DNA of 64,000 nucleotides from Paenibacillus camelliae (GTDB lineage Bacteria > Bacillota > Bacilli > Paenibacillales > Paenibacillaceae). A program made the translations under genes and the position numbers. Shown here piece after piece: positions 53,420-61,981 of this stretch. Position 1 is the first letter of the stretch, and each line of letters opens with the position of its first letter. Location: positions 111,317 through 175,316 of the forward strand of contig NZ_JAMBNY010000009.1 of assembly GCF_023715345.1 (NCBI RefSeq). The letters run 5' to 3'. The notes under the pieces are model-generated. The model ran no database searches. It had not been told where the DNA came from and saw only the letters and a program-made list of their open reading frames with translations.

Positions 53420-54103
53420 TTATACCAGGTCTGGACTTTGAATCGATCCGATATATTCATATTGGTACACTCGACCCGACACTCCAGATGGCACCGCGCG
53501 AAGCTTGCCTTTCTCTACGAGAATACGACAATACTTGATGACGGTTGCCTTATAAAGCTCTAGCTCTCTTGCTGCATGAACTGGCTTTAGAATCCGATTA
53601 TGGCGAATTGCAAAGCTCATTAATTGCCGTTCAATCTTCGTAAACTTACGTAGGATTTCACCATTCTGCTCGATCGTTACTACTAAATAAGATGATAGTA
53701 TGCTTTGAAGCATATTTAGTATAAACATAGGATTTTCCTTCAGGTCATCTAGCGATAGCTCTATGTAATGAAAGCCTTGCGATTGTAGAAATAACCCTCG
53801 ATTCAAATCCATGCGATATTTTGATCGTTCCTTGCCATGTGAACCATAATCCATGATTTCAAATACAAAGCGGTACCCTCCTAGCTTCCACATGAAGTCA
53901 ACATAGTAAGCACGACCTCGCCAGTCCTTCACTTCATATTCCGGATGTAAGCCATTGAAATGCCCCATAAGCGGCCACCATATTTGCTCAATAAACAATT
54001 GATTTCCGTAGCCATGCCCTCTTTTCAATGCATCTCTTCGTTCCCCTTTTCGACTAGCCAAATGTTTTTGAAGCCACTTATCTTGTTCAATCGTTAAACT
54101 CAT
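53420..54103 (-). CDS. nuclease-like fold plus winged-helix protein, unknown
   Basis: 227 residues. The first part (about 25-140) has a pattern of the PD-(D/E)xK type: YEVKDWRGRAYYVDFMWKLGGYRFVFEIMDYGSHG...KYRMDLNRGLFLQSQGFHYIELSLDDL, like DUF559/VSR proteins. The end (about 165-225) looks like a winged helix (LMSFAIRHNRILKPVHAARELELYKATVIKYCRILVEKGKL). Activity unproved. ATG at 54103 with GAGGTG six bases upstream; the TTG at 54136 is not used. Confidence 0.65.
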   Translation of the reverse strand: MSLTIEQDKWLQKHLASRKGERRDALKRGHGYGNQLFIEQIWWPLMGHFNGLHPEYEVKDWRGRAYYVDFMWKLGGYRFVFEIMDYGSHGKERSKYRMDLNRGLFLQSQGFHYIELSLDDLKENPMFILNMLQSILSSYLVVTIEQNGEILRKFTKIERQLMSFAIRHNRILKPVHAARELELYKATVIKYCRILVEKGKLRAVPSGVSGRVYQYEYIGSIQSPDLV

Positions 54104-54215
54104 ACTGTTCACCTCTACTATATTATTGAAGGGCAATAACCTCTGTTCAGCAAAAATTTTACTTCATTAAAGCTGCACTTCATATAATGGTCTAGCTAAC
54201 CCTCTATCTAACTTC

Positions 54216-54369
54216 TTTTCTGTGTATGCAACGCACTCTTTCTCACTCCTTTTCTGTGTTTGTAATGTACTCTTTCTCACTCCTTTTCTGTGAATGTAAC
54301 GCACTCTTTCTCACTCCTTTTCTGTGTATGTAACGCACTCTTTCTCACTCCTTTTCTGTGAATGTAACG
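54216..54369. repeat. 34-bp tandem array, 4.5 units
   Basis: Units beginning TTTTCTGTG at 54216, 54250, 54284, 54318 and 54352, exactly 34 bp apart and nearly identical. There is no unique spacer, so it is not CRISPR. It lies in the 450-bp gene-free gap upstream of the nuclease-like gene. Confidence 0.9.
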
Positions 54370-54438
54370 CGTAGCGTTAATGTTTGTAATCATAAGAATT
54401 GCAGTATTTGCTAAGTAATCATGAGAAGCAATAAAAAA

Positions 54439-54480
54439 ACGCCCGGTCATTCCTTTTTCACATAAAGGAATTCCGAGCGT
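54439..54480 (-). terminator. terminator of the XRE/membrane protein pair
   Basis: An 18-bp stem with a few mismatches (54439-54456 with 54463-54480), then seven T on the minus strand. Confidence 0.8.
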
Positions 54481-54553
54481 GCTTCGCCATATTGTTTATA
54501 CTAGTTGCTTCTAGTATGTCACAATGAGGTCAAATTTCAAGAGCTAGAATGAA

Positions 54554-55030
54554 TTATTTTGGATTAGCATGTTTCTTTAATCGAGCTTGTGCAATCGAAA
54601 TTAACGTAATCATGATAACGGGTGGGATAGCGGTAAGTAGAAACTTCCAGTTACCCGTTAAGACTGATATGATCGCAAAAATTAATAAGAAGGTAGCGCC
54701 AATAATAGCTGACAATATAACAACATTGTTAGGGGAATCTGGACTAATAAAATTTAATGAGAAAAAAGTGCCTGCTATCGCCCAACTAGCTAAGTGAACA
54801 AGTAGAAGGATAGAAAGCGCAGGAATAAGGTTTAGCTTCATCCCAGTCACCTCCAATGTCATTAACAGATAAATCGCTGCTGCTGTAAAGTACCATGAAG
54901 TAGAACGTGCCTTGCTCCAAATATGGGTGTTCATCTCATCCAAGCCTCTTTTTTTGCGTGCTGCTACTCTACCGAAATACCAGCCTAGCAAACCAATCAA
55001 CAAGCCACCATAAATCCCTACGTATACCAT
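54554..55030 (-). CDS. membrane protein paired with small XRE regulator
   Basis: 158 residues, about five hydrophobic segments (GIYGGLLIGLLGWYFG, STSWYFTAAAIYLLMTL, LNLIPALSILLLVHLASWAIAG, VVILSAIIGATFLLIFAIISVL, WKFLLTAIPPVIMITLISIA). Similar in layout to DUF2178/DUF3796 proteins, which are usually co-transcribed with a YozG-type regulator, as here. Function unknown. 11 bp after the XRE gene. Confidence 0.7.
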   Translation of the reverse strand: MVYVGIYGGLLIGLLGWYFGRVAARKKRGLDEMNTHIWSKARSTSWYFTAAAIYLLMTLEVTGMKLNLIPALSILLLVHLASWAIAGTFFSLNFISPDSPNNVVILSAIIGATFLLIFAIISVLTGNWKFLLTAIPPVIMITLISIAQARLKKHANPK

Positions 55031-55041
55031 CTATGTCCCTC

Positions 55042-55233
55042 CTATTCGAATATAAAAACATCTTCAATTGTTTTATGAAAAACTTTTGAGATTTTATAAG
55101 CCAGCTCCAGAGAGGGTTTATATCTCTGATTCTCAATCGCAATGATCGATTGTCGCGACACGCCGACCTGTTCTGCAAGCTGCTCCTGCGTCATATTGAA
55201 TTGTAAACGCAGCTCACGAATAACATTATTCAT
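55042..55233 (-). CDS. small XRE-family regulator (YozG type)
   Basis: 63 residues, just a helix-turn-helix domain: VIRELRLQFNMTQEQLAEQVGVSRQSIIAIENQRYKPSLELAYKISKVF. ATG at 55233 with GAGGAGG six bases upstream; the frame from 55260 has no SD. First gene of a two-gene operon, most likely self-repressed through the palindrome at 55249-55266. Confidence 0.92.
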   Translation of the reverse strand: MNNVIRELRLQFNMTQEQLAEQVGVSRQSIIAIENQRYKPSLELAYKISKVFHKTIEDVFIFE

Positions 55234-55248
55234 GATGAACCTCCTCAA

Positions 55249-55310
55249 TGTAAAGCTCACTTTACAATGAGAATAAATGATTCTACAATAAATGTCAAGC
55301 GTGCTTTACA
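55249..55310 (-). promoter_or_regulatory. promoter and operator of the XRE gene
   Basis: TTGACA (55298-55293), 17-bp spacer, TATTCT (55275-55270). Directly downstream, at the expected transcription start, is the palindrome TGTAAAG-TGAG-CTTTACA (55249-55266), and one more CTTTACA half-site lies at 55304-55310, upstream of -35. Confidence 0.7.
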
Positions 55311-55387
55311 TACAATATATTGTGATTTGTTTAATGTGTCTGCAGCAGCCTCGCTTGCTGCATGAAATGGCTGTGTTGTGGCAATAG

Positions 55388-55895
55388 TGGTGCGGTTTGG
55401 GTGATTTTTCATACAACTGGGCCGACAAATGAGCATTTTGCGGCAGTTTAGGTGGTTTTTCATACAATTCGGCTGAGTCAGGGGCATTTGGGGCGCCGTT
55501 TGGGTGGTTTTTCATACAACTGGGCCGAATCACGAGCATTTTGCGGCAGTTTAGGTGGTTTTTCATACAATTCGGCCAAATCACGAGCATTTTGCGGCAG
55601 TTTAGGTGGTTTTTCATACAATTCGGCTGAATCACGAGCATTTTGCGGCAGTTTAGGTGGTTTTTCATACAATTCGGCTAAGTCACGAGCATTTTGCGGC
55701 AGTTTGGGTGGTTTTTCATACAATTCGGCTGAATAACGAGCATTTTGCGGTAGTTTGGGTGGTTTTTCATACAACTGGGCCGAATAACGAGCATTTTGCG
55801 GCGGTTTAGGTGATTTTTCATACAATTCGGCTGAGTCACGAGCATTTGGGAGCGGTTTAGGTGGTTTTTCATATAAAGTGGCTGAACACCGGGAT
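55388..55895. repeat. 51-bp tandem array, about 10 units
   Basis: GCATTTTG-containing units start at 55433, 55484, 55536, 55587, 55638, 55689, 55740, 55791 and 55842 (51 bp, once 52), plus partial flanks. Each holds GGTTTTTCATACAA. As 51 is a multiple of three, both strands show open frames; the minus strand would code a 17-residue repeat with LYEKPPKLPQNAR. No SD precedes any start, so no gene is called. Confidence 0.9.
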
Positions 55896-55932
55896 GTGTG
55901 CAAACGTATCTTCACGCACTAGCACGAAGTAA

Positions 55933-55974
55933 AGTGGATCCAGACGTCAATTCTCAATGACTTCTGGATCCACT
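55933..55974 (-). terminator. large hairpin after ectD
   Basis: A 17-bp stem with one mismatch (55933-55949 with 55958-55974). It stands between the ectD end, 280 bp away, and the 51-bp array. No T-run. Confidence 0.4.
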
Positions 55975-56250
55975 CATTCACCAAGTATAATATAAAAAAA
56001 TGAGCTAATGATGTTCTAGCTTATTTTTAGGTTCTCATTCTAACTTTTGGGGTGCAGTACCTATAGCAGCTCCTTATTCAATGTTATGGATACATTAGTC
56101 CACGACTATTAAGCAAGTTTGTATTACTCCTATTAAACTAGCAGGTATTACTTTTATTAAGCAAACCTACATTACGCTTATTAAGCAAGTCTGCATTCGT
56201 TTAATCCAGAAGGATGGTGGACTTTTATTGTCATCCTGCCGCGCCGTACC
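55975..56250. other. AT-rich gap after ectD
   Basis: 276 bp with short TTAAGCAA/TATTAAGC direct repeats (about 56105-56190). No gene, promoter or terminator is evident. Confidence 0.4.
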
Positions 56251-57123
56251 TTATCTTGTTGCAATATAATCTGGTCTAGGCTTTTGACTTGCGAACGGAT
56301 CCTCCAGCTTATTCTCGACACTGTTGTATACGAAAAATGCATTGCTGCGCGGATACGGTGAGATGTTGGCGCTCGATCCATGCATGACATTACAGTCGAA
56401 CAGAAGCACAGATCCAGCTTTGCCAGTTGGCATATTAATTCCACCTTGTTGTACGAGCTTCGTTAGGCTCTCTTGATCAGGTACTCCATATTCTTGGCGG
56501 CGCAGTGAATCTTTGAAATGATCCTCAGGCGTTTCCCCTACACAGCTTACGAACCATTTATGAGAACCTGGGATAATCATAAGTGCGCCATTATACACGT
56601 TGTTATCTTCAAGCGCGATCGAGCAGCTTAGTGCGCGCATACGCGGCATCCCATCCTCCGCATGCCATGTTTCAAAATCAGAATGCCAATAAAACTCTTT
56701 ACCTGTGAAGCCGGGTTTAAAGTTTATTCTTGATTGATGTATGTACACATCACTTCCGAGTATTTGCTTAACAATCGCTATCAAGCGTGGTGAGTTAGCT
56801 AATTTTTGAAAGAATACATCATCTTTATGAACGGCGAATACGCTTCGTACCTCTTCACCTTCAGGCTCTAATATAACCTCTGGACGGTCGGCCCCTCTAG
56901 ACTCTGTAAGTAATCGTTTTGTCTCTTGCTTGAACTCCTCGACCTCTTCCTCTTGGAAGAAGGATTCTAGAAATAAGTAGCCGTTCTGCTCATAGAAGCT
57001 AAGCTCATCAGTTCCAATTTCACTTTGATTCAACGTCGATTGATAAACGACTGGGTCCTTTCGCTCCAATAGTGCTGGTTCACTTGACTTACGTGTAGGA
57101 TACACATCAACTAATTGCTTCAT
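56251..57123 (-). CDS. ectD: ectoine hydroxylase
   Basis: Fe(II)/2-oxoglutarate dioxygenase that turns ectoine into 5-hydroxyectoine. 290 residues. The iron ligands are visible in EFYWHSDFETWHAEDGMPRMRA (HxD) and DCNVMHGSSANISPYPRSN (distal His), which is also the EctD signature. ATG at 57123 after AAAGGAG; an upstream frame to 57165 lacks an SD. Same strand as ectABC but 665 bp away, the gap holding the 37-bp repeats, so it may have its own promoter. Confidence 0.95.
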   Translation of the reverse strand: MKQLVDVYPTRKSSEPALLERKDPVVYQSTLNQSEIGTDELSFYEQNGYLFLESFFQEEEVEEFKQETKRLLTESRGADRPEVILEPEGEEVRSVFAVHKDDVFFQKLANSPRLIAIVKQILGSDVYIHQSRINFKPGFTGKEFYWHSDFETWHAEDGMPRMRALSCSIALEDNNVYNGALMIIPGSHKWFVSCVGETPEDHFKDSLRRQEYGVPDQESLTKLVQQGGINMPTGKAGSVLLFDCNVMHGSSANISPYPRSNAFFVYNSVENKLEDPFASQKPRPDYIATR

Positions 57124-57394
57124 ATCGACATTACTCCTTTTAATTAAATTAATCGAATTAATCATGCGGGATTTATTTACACTTGATCTTTCGCGATTAC
57201 AGTTGAAACGGAATGATTGGCAGACTTACTAGGTTCCTCACGAGCTTCATTCGAACTGTACAATATACAATCGGTCATGATTGAGTTTCGTTAGCCCTCA
57301 CAAACTTCATAACGAAGCTTCATCCAGCACTCTGTAGATCGCATACTAACGATCTGCCTGCACCACAGACTGCATACAAGAGCAATTAATCTGT
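57124..57394. other. ectD upstream region
   Basis: 271 bp between ectD and the 37-bp repeat array. No reading frame of note; I see no convincing promoter boxes. Confidence 0.4.
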
Positions 57395-57830
57395 TGACTC
57401 GTAGATGTTCTGCAAAAGCGCATTATCCTGCAACTACGTAGACGATCTGCAAAAGCGCATTATTCTGCTGACTCGTAGACTTTTTGCAAAAGCGCATTAT
57501 TCTGCTACTACGTAGATGTTCTGTAAAAACGCATTATTCTGCTACTACGTAGACGTTCTGCAAAAGCGCATTATCCTGCAACTACGTAGACGATCCGCAA
57601 TAACGCATTATTCTGTGATTCGTAGACTTTCTGCAAAAGCGCATTATCCTGCAACTACGTAGATGTTCTGTAATAATGCATTAATCTGCTGACTCGTAGA
57701 CTTTCCACAAGAACCAACTAATCTGCTGACACATACACTACGCAAAACCTACCAATCTGCTGCTACGTATACCGCTCGCAGGAGTCTATTATTCCGCTGC
57801 CACGTAGGCTCCTTCTTCATCATGAACCTC
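57395..57830. repeat. 37-bp tandem array, about 11 units, running into the ectC 3' end
   Basis: CGTAG-type landmarks at 57401, 57438, 57475, 57512, 57549, 57586, 57622, 57659, 57696, about 57733, 57767 and 57804 show a 37-bp period. The last landmark lies inside the ectC coding end (GAYVAAE plus stop). The middle units (57400-57660) are nearly identical; the ones next to ectC are more divergent. Confidence 0.85.
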
Positions 57831-58172
57831 TTGCCCTGTGCATGGCGGATTGAATACACATATCATCCTCATATCTGTCGTTCCTCGCAGCCAGTGCTTT
57901 TCATGCCCATTCAGCACATATAACGTGCCTGGGCGAATGCTATAGGTTTCTCGCGTATCGATCAGCTCGATCTCGCCTTCCCCTTCAACGCAATAAACCG
58001 CTTCAATATGATGCTTATACCAAATCATCGTCTCTGTACCTGCTTTAATAATCGTATCGTGCAGAGAGAATCCGACATCATCCTTCTTAAGAATTAATCT
58101 TCGACTGTTCCACGTAGGTGTATCAATATCAAATTCTGTACCAATAACATCCTCTAAATGTTTTACGATCAT
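57789..58172 (-). CDS. ectC: ectoine synthase
   Basis: Closes N-gamma-acetyl-DABA to ectoine. 127 residues, normal length, cupin fold: PTWNSRRLILKKDDVGFSLHDT, YKHHIEAVYCVEGEGEIELID and GTLYVLNGHEKHWLRG. The ATG at 58172 gives the usual MIVKHLEDVIG start with GGAGG eight bases upstream; the ATG at 58187 precedes that SD. 21 bp after ectB. Its last codons are in phase with the 37-bp array. Confidence 0.96.
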   Translation of the reverse strand: MIVKHLEDVIGTEFDIDTPTWNSRRLILKKDDVGFSLHDTIIKAGTETMIWYKHHIEAVYCVEGEGEIELIDTRETYSIRPGTLYVLNGHEKHWLRGTTDMRMICVFNPPCTGQEVHDEEGAYVAAE

Positions 58173-58193
58173 GGCATTTTCCTCCATCCCAAG

Positions 58194-59501
58194 TTAGCTA
58201 TTTACAACCTGTGCTTCATTGTTTGCTTCAACTAATACCTCTTGCATACATTCGTCTAAAATTTGCAGACCTGCTTCTAATGCTGACATGTCGATTGTTA
58301 ATGGCGGCATAATTTTAATTACCTCACTGTCTGTTCCAGAGGTTTCCATGATCAATCCTCTTTCGAAAGCTAGCTTCGAGAGCTGATCAGCAATACCTGG
58401 CTCTAGCGCGATGCCCTGCATCAAGCCAAGACCTCTGTACTCGCCCTTAAGCTCGGGATACTTCTTGACCAACCTTGCTAAAGCTTGCGCTACCTTCTCT
58501 GCCTTTACAGCGATTTCTGTTGAAAATTTGTCTGTTTTCCAATATTGCAGTGCCTCTGTTGCCGTGATGAATGCAAGATTGTTGCCACGGAAGGTACCGT
58601 TATGCTCGCCAGGGGTCCACTTATCAAGCTCAGGCTTCAATAGCGTAATCGCCATCGGCAGACCATAGCCGCTTATGGATTTGGACATACATACAATATC
58701 CGGCTCGATGCCGCTGCGTTCAAAGCTAAAGAACGTTCCGGTTCTGCCGCAGCCCATCTGCACATCATCGACGATTAGCAGCATGCCATAGCTTCGGCAT
58801 AAGCGCTCCAGCCCCTGCAGCCATTCCGTGCTCGCCACATTGATGCCGCCTTCGCCTTGAATCGTCTCCACGATCACAGCTGCTGGCAGTGACATGCCAC
58901 TACCGCTATCCTGCAAATAATTTTCGATAAATTGCAACGAATCGATATCCTTCCCCATATAGCCGTCATATGGCATCGATACGGTATGATTTAGTGGAAC
59001 ACCCGCGCCATTACGCTTGAATTTGTTGCCAGTAACCGCTAATGCTCCAAGCGTCATCCCATGAAATGCGTTTGTGAAGCTCATGATTGTCTCTCGTCCA
59101 GTAATCTTTCTTGCAAGCTTCAATGCACTTTCTACAGAATTGGTACCCGTTGGTCCTGGAAACATCACCTTATACTTCAACTTTCTCGGCTTCAGAATAA
59201 TATCGTGGAAGGCAGATAAGAACTTTTCTTTTGCCTCTGTTGCCATATCTAAGCTATGCGTTACGCCATCGCCAGTTAAATATTGAAGCAGCTGCTCCTT
59301 CATACGAGGCTCGTTGTGCCCGTAATTCAAAGCTCCGGCGCCAGCGAAAAAATCAGTATAGCATCGACCATTGGCATCCCATAATTGGTAGCCAGATGCT
59401 TTTTGAAACTTTGTTGGAAACGAGCGACAATAGCTTCTAACCTCTGATTCTAGTGATTCAAAAACGTGCAGGTCGTTGTTTTGAACGTTAAAATTTGTCA
59501 T
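58194..59501 (-). CDS. ectB: diaminobutyrate-2-oxoglutarate transaminase
   Basis: PLP aminotransferase that makes L-2,4-diaminobutyrate from aspartate semialdehyde. 435 residues, class III. Seen: [53 protein letters not shown], the cofactor region [21 protein letters not shown], and the PLP lysine in [10 protein letters not shown]. The start overlaps ectA by 4 bp. Confidence 0.96.
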   Translation of the reverse strand: MTNFNVQNNDLHVFESLESEVRSYCRSFPTKFQKASGYQLWDANGRCYTDFFAGAGALNYGHNEPRMKEQLLQYLTGDGVTHSLDMATEAKEKFLSAFHDIILKPRKLKYKVMFPGPTGTNSVESALKLARKITGRETIMSFTNAFHGMTLGALAVTGNKFKRNGAGVPLNHTVSMPYDGYMGKDIDSLQFIENYLQDSGSGMSLPAAVIVETIQGEGGINVASTEWLQGLERLCRSYGMLLIVDDVQMGCGRTGTFFSFERSGIEPDIVCMSKSISGYGLPMAITLLKPELDKWTPGEHNGTFRGNNLAFITATEALQYWKTDKFSTEIAVKAEKVAQALARLVKKYPELKGEYRGLGLMQGIALEPGIADQLSKLAFERGLIMETSGTDSEVIKIMPPLTIDMSALEAGLQILDECMQEVLVEANNEAQVVNS

Positions 59502-60034
59502 CTATCGTTTCTCTCCTTTTTGCTCTCTATATTTTTCAGGGGACCGATTATATATAAGTCCTCCTGTTCATGCGCTTGCTCGGGAAACAACTCTATACCA
59601 AAGCCATCACTTTCACTTTTTATCATGTCTGCCTTTATCATAGCTGACCACTTTTCAAATAAACGACGGGATGCTGCGTTAGATGGAGAAATCGTTGCCT
59701 CGACATACTCCGTACCAGACTGACTTGCCAGTTCATCCAATAGCTTTAACGCAATCCCTTGCCCTCTATAATCCTCGTGAACTGTTATTTGCCAAATAAA
59801 AAGTCGATTGCGATATTCAGGTTGTCTGAAGCCTATAACGGCTCCGATTATTCGATCATTGTTGATGTCCTCTACGATCATACAGCTGTTAGAGAACCAA
59901 TGACTCATCGTTATATAAAAATATGGACTATTAACATCAAGCTTGCCGCTGTCTTTCACTAGCTTCCATAGTTTTGCACCATCACGTTTGCTAGGCGTTC
60001 GGTACCGAAGTAGACTGCTTATCATTTGCTTCAT
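59498..60034 (-). CDS. ectA: diaminobutyrate acetyltransferase
   Basis: Acetylates L-2,4-diaminobutyrate at N4. 178 residues of GNAT fold: [29 protein letters not shown], an EctA signature, and the acetyl-CoA motif [18 protein letters not shown]. Start ATG at 60034 overlaps the stop of the transporter ATPase gene by 4 bp (ATGA), coupling synthesis with uptake. Confidence 0.95.
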   Translation of the reverse strand: MKQMISSLLRYRTPSKRDGAKLWKLVKDSGKLDVNSPYFYITMSHWFSNSCMIVEDINNDRIIGAVIGFRQPEYRNRLFIWQITVHEDYRGQGIALKLLDELASQSGTEYVEATISPSNAASRRLFEKWSAMIKADMIKSESDGFGIELFPEQAHEQEDLYIIGPLKNIESKKERNDR

Positions 60035-61308
60035 GATTCTACACCTGTAGCGACATGCTCTTCGGCCAGCTGATACTGCCGATCACTAAGAAAACGCGTT
60101 AAGAAGCTTTGCAGTCTTGGGCTTTGCGGATTCCCAAAAATTTGCTCAGGAGGACCTTCTTCAACGATGACTCCTCCATCTGTGAACAGGACGCGATCTG
60201 CAATATCTCTTGCGAAGTCCATCTCATGGGTAATCAACATCATCGCTGTATCTTTTTTCGCTGCAATTCCTTTTATTACATCAAGCACTTCACCAACAAG
60301 CTCAGGATCTAGTGCAGAGGTGACTTCATCAAACAGCAAAATTTGTGGCTGCATCACAAGCGCTCTTGCGATGGCTACCCTTTGTTTTTGGCCGCCAGAC
60401 AGCTGAGCGGGATAATGCTTCGTATGATCTTGTAGACCAACTTGACTTAATAGCTCGAGCGCTCGCTCCTCTGCCTGTGCTTTGGGCATTTTACGCACTT
60501 GAACTAAGCCCTCCATTACGTTTTGCAATATGGTCATATGCGGAAATAGATTAAAGTGCTGGAATACCATCCCGATACTGCCCCGCATCCGATGCAGATG
60601 CTTTTCATTGGCTGCAACTAGCTTTCCTTTATGCTTCATATGCCACAGCATTTCGCCGTTAACCTCGATCGTTCCTGAGGTTGGTCGTTCCAGCGTCATC
60701 AATAAACGAGCAATGGTCGTTTTACCAGAACCACTCGGACCGATAAGAGCGATTTTTTCACCAGGCATAATGTCTAGGTTCAATTCCTTTAGTACAACAT
60801 GATCGCCAAATGCTTTCGTAACGTTACGATAGCGGACAATAGGCTGCACTATTGATGTATCTGAAGAGTGGTTATTCATTTGATCTGGTGAAGCTTGAAC
60901 AGGTGTAGCTTGGGGTGTACTTTCTGTTGTATTCATATTGGCTGCAGCTTGAGATGGACTTTCGGTTGTACTTCGAACGGCTGCAGCTTGAGATGTACCT
61001 TCGGTTGTATTCCGGATATCTGCAGCTTGAGCTGTATCTTCGGTTGTAATCTGAATGGCCGTAACCTGGGTTGTATCTTTAATGGGTGAACGATTATTTT
61101 CGGACACATGATCTGTTGCGGTATGATCCGTTGTTGCATGATCTGTTGTGGTAAGTTCATTTGCGTCGTGATCCGTTGTGATATGATCAGTTGTTGCATA
61201 ATCCGTAGTTGCATGATCCGTTGCGGTATGTTCAGTTGTTGTATGGTCCGTTGAAGTTGTTGAATCTGTAGCTTCAGCATGGTTATTTGTCGAAATATTC
61301 TGACTCAT
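60031..61308 (-). CDS. ehuA: EhuA-like ABC ATPase with repetitive N-terminal extension
   Basis: 425 residues. The ATPase core starts at about residue 158: Walker A GPSGSGKT, the Q-loop region GMVFQHFNLFPHMT, signature LSGGQKQR, Walker B ILLFDEVTSALD, and ITHEMDFARDIADRV, of the polar amino-acid/ectoine type. Before it is a long low-complexity part: 5-residue repeats of TTDHA kind (about 19-67) and four 13-residue repeats beginning TTE (88-139). The start at 61308 overlaps ehuD (ATGA), and inner ATGs have no SD, so the extension is probably translated. Normal members are about 250 residues. Confidence 0.88.
   Translation of the reverse strand: MSQNISTNNHAEATDSTTSTDHTTTEHTATDHATTDYATTDHITTDHDANELTTTDHATTDHTATDHVSENNRSPIKDTTQVTAIQITTEDTAQAADIRNTTEGTSQAAAVRSTTESPSQAAANMNTTESTPQATPVQASPDQMNNHSSDTSIVQPIVRYRNVTKAFGDHVVLKELNLDIMPGEKIALIGPSGSGKTTIARLLMTLERPTSGTIEVNGEMLWHMKHKGKLVAANEKHLHRMRGSIGMVFQHFNLFPHMTILQNVMEGLVQVRKMPKAQAEERALELLSQVGLQDHTKHYPAQLSGGQKQRVAIARALVMQPQILLFDEVTSALDPELVGEVLDVIKGIAAKKDTAMMLITHEMDFARDIADRVLFTDGGVIVEEGPPEQIFGNPQSPRLQSFLTRFLSDRQYQLAEEHVATGVES
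60892..61252 (-). repeat. coding minisatellites in the ehuA-like gene
   Basis: 15-bp units (61105-61252) coding Thr-Thr-Asp-His-Ala-like repeats, then four 39-bp units (60892-61047). Both periods are multiples of three, so the frame is kept. Confidence 0.85.
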
Positions 61309-61979
61309 TTTGTTGCTGCACTCCTTTCCCTTCCTTGCATTCGTTTCTCTAAAGCCCGCACGAGCAGCGCGGATGGATAGCTAAGTGCAAAGAATATGAT
61401 CCCTACCAGCGTAAACTCTTCAAGGTATCTAAAGGAGGATGAACCTAATTCCTTAGCTGTCATAAGTAGTTCAACGAGTGTAATGGCTGATAACACGGGG
61501 GTTTCCTTGAACATGACGATGAGATAATTCCCCATCACCGGTATCGTTGGTGGTATAGATTGAGGAAGTATGATGCGAAACCATGTTTTTGCTTTGCTAA
61601 AGTTTAGCGCAGTTGAAGCCTCCCATTGTCCCTTGGGAACTGCCTCGATGCCAGAGCGATAAACCTCAGACATATACGTACTGTAATGAATACCTAATCC
61701 AATAACTCCTGCAATGAACGGTGACAAAGTTACTCCGATCATCTCGGGGAAAACAAATACGATGACATAGAGCTGAATAATGAGCGGAGTCTTTCTTATG
61801 AAATCAGCAATCGCTGTAATTGGCAATGAGATCCATCGACTTCTCGATCTTCTAGCTAGTGCCAGCGGCATCCCCAGTACACTTGCGATGATAAAGCCAG
61901 CCAATGTAACGGCTATCGTAATTGGAACGACGGTTAATAGCTTAGGGAGTATCTCCCACACATAATGCCAATCCCACAT
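61305..61979 (-). CDS. ehuD: EhuD-like ectoine/hydroxyectoine permease
   Basis: 224 residues, about five membrane helices, of the His/Glu/Gln permease family; RKTPLIIQLYVIVFVFPE, YRSGIEAVPKGQWEASTALN (EAA loop) and ILPQSIPPTIPVMGN. Three bases after ehuC, 4-bp overlap with ehuA. SD GGGAGG. The assignment to ectoine rests on the ectABC neighbours and family. Confidence 0.88.
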   Translation of the reverse strand: MWDWHYVWEILPKLLTVVPITIAVTLAGFIIASVLGMPLALARRSRSRWISLPITAIADFIRKTPLIIQLYVIVFVFPEMIGVTLSPFIAGVIGLGIHYSTYMSEVYRSGIEAVPKGQWEASTALNFSKAKTWFRIILPQSIPPTIPVMGNYLIVMFKETPVLSAITLVELLMTAKELGSSSFRYLEEFTLVGIIFFALSYPSALLVRALEKRMQGRERSAATK

Positions 61980-61981
61980 GT

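Noticed and set aside
55478..55915. 145-codon minus-strand frame with a 17-residue repeat
   Set aside because: It begins with GTG without an SD, consists only of the 51-bp array, and the other strand is open as well; kept as a repeat, with the coding option noted in the findings.
54216..57788. CRISPR arrays
   Set aside because: The 34-, 37- and 51-bp units are head-to-tail with no unique spacers, and there are no cas genes in the window.
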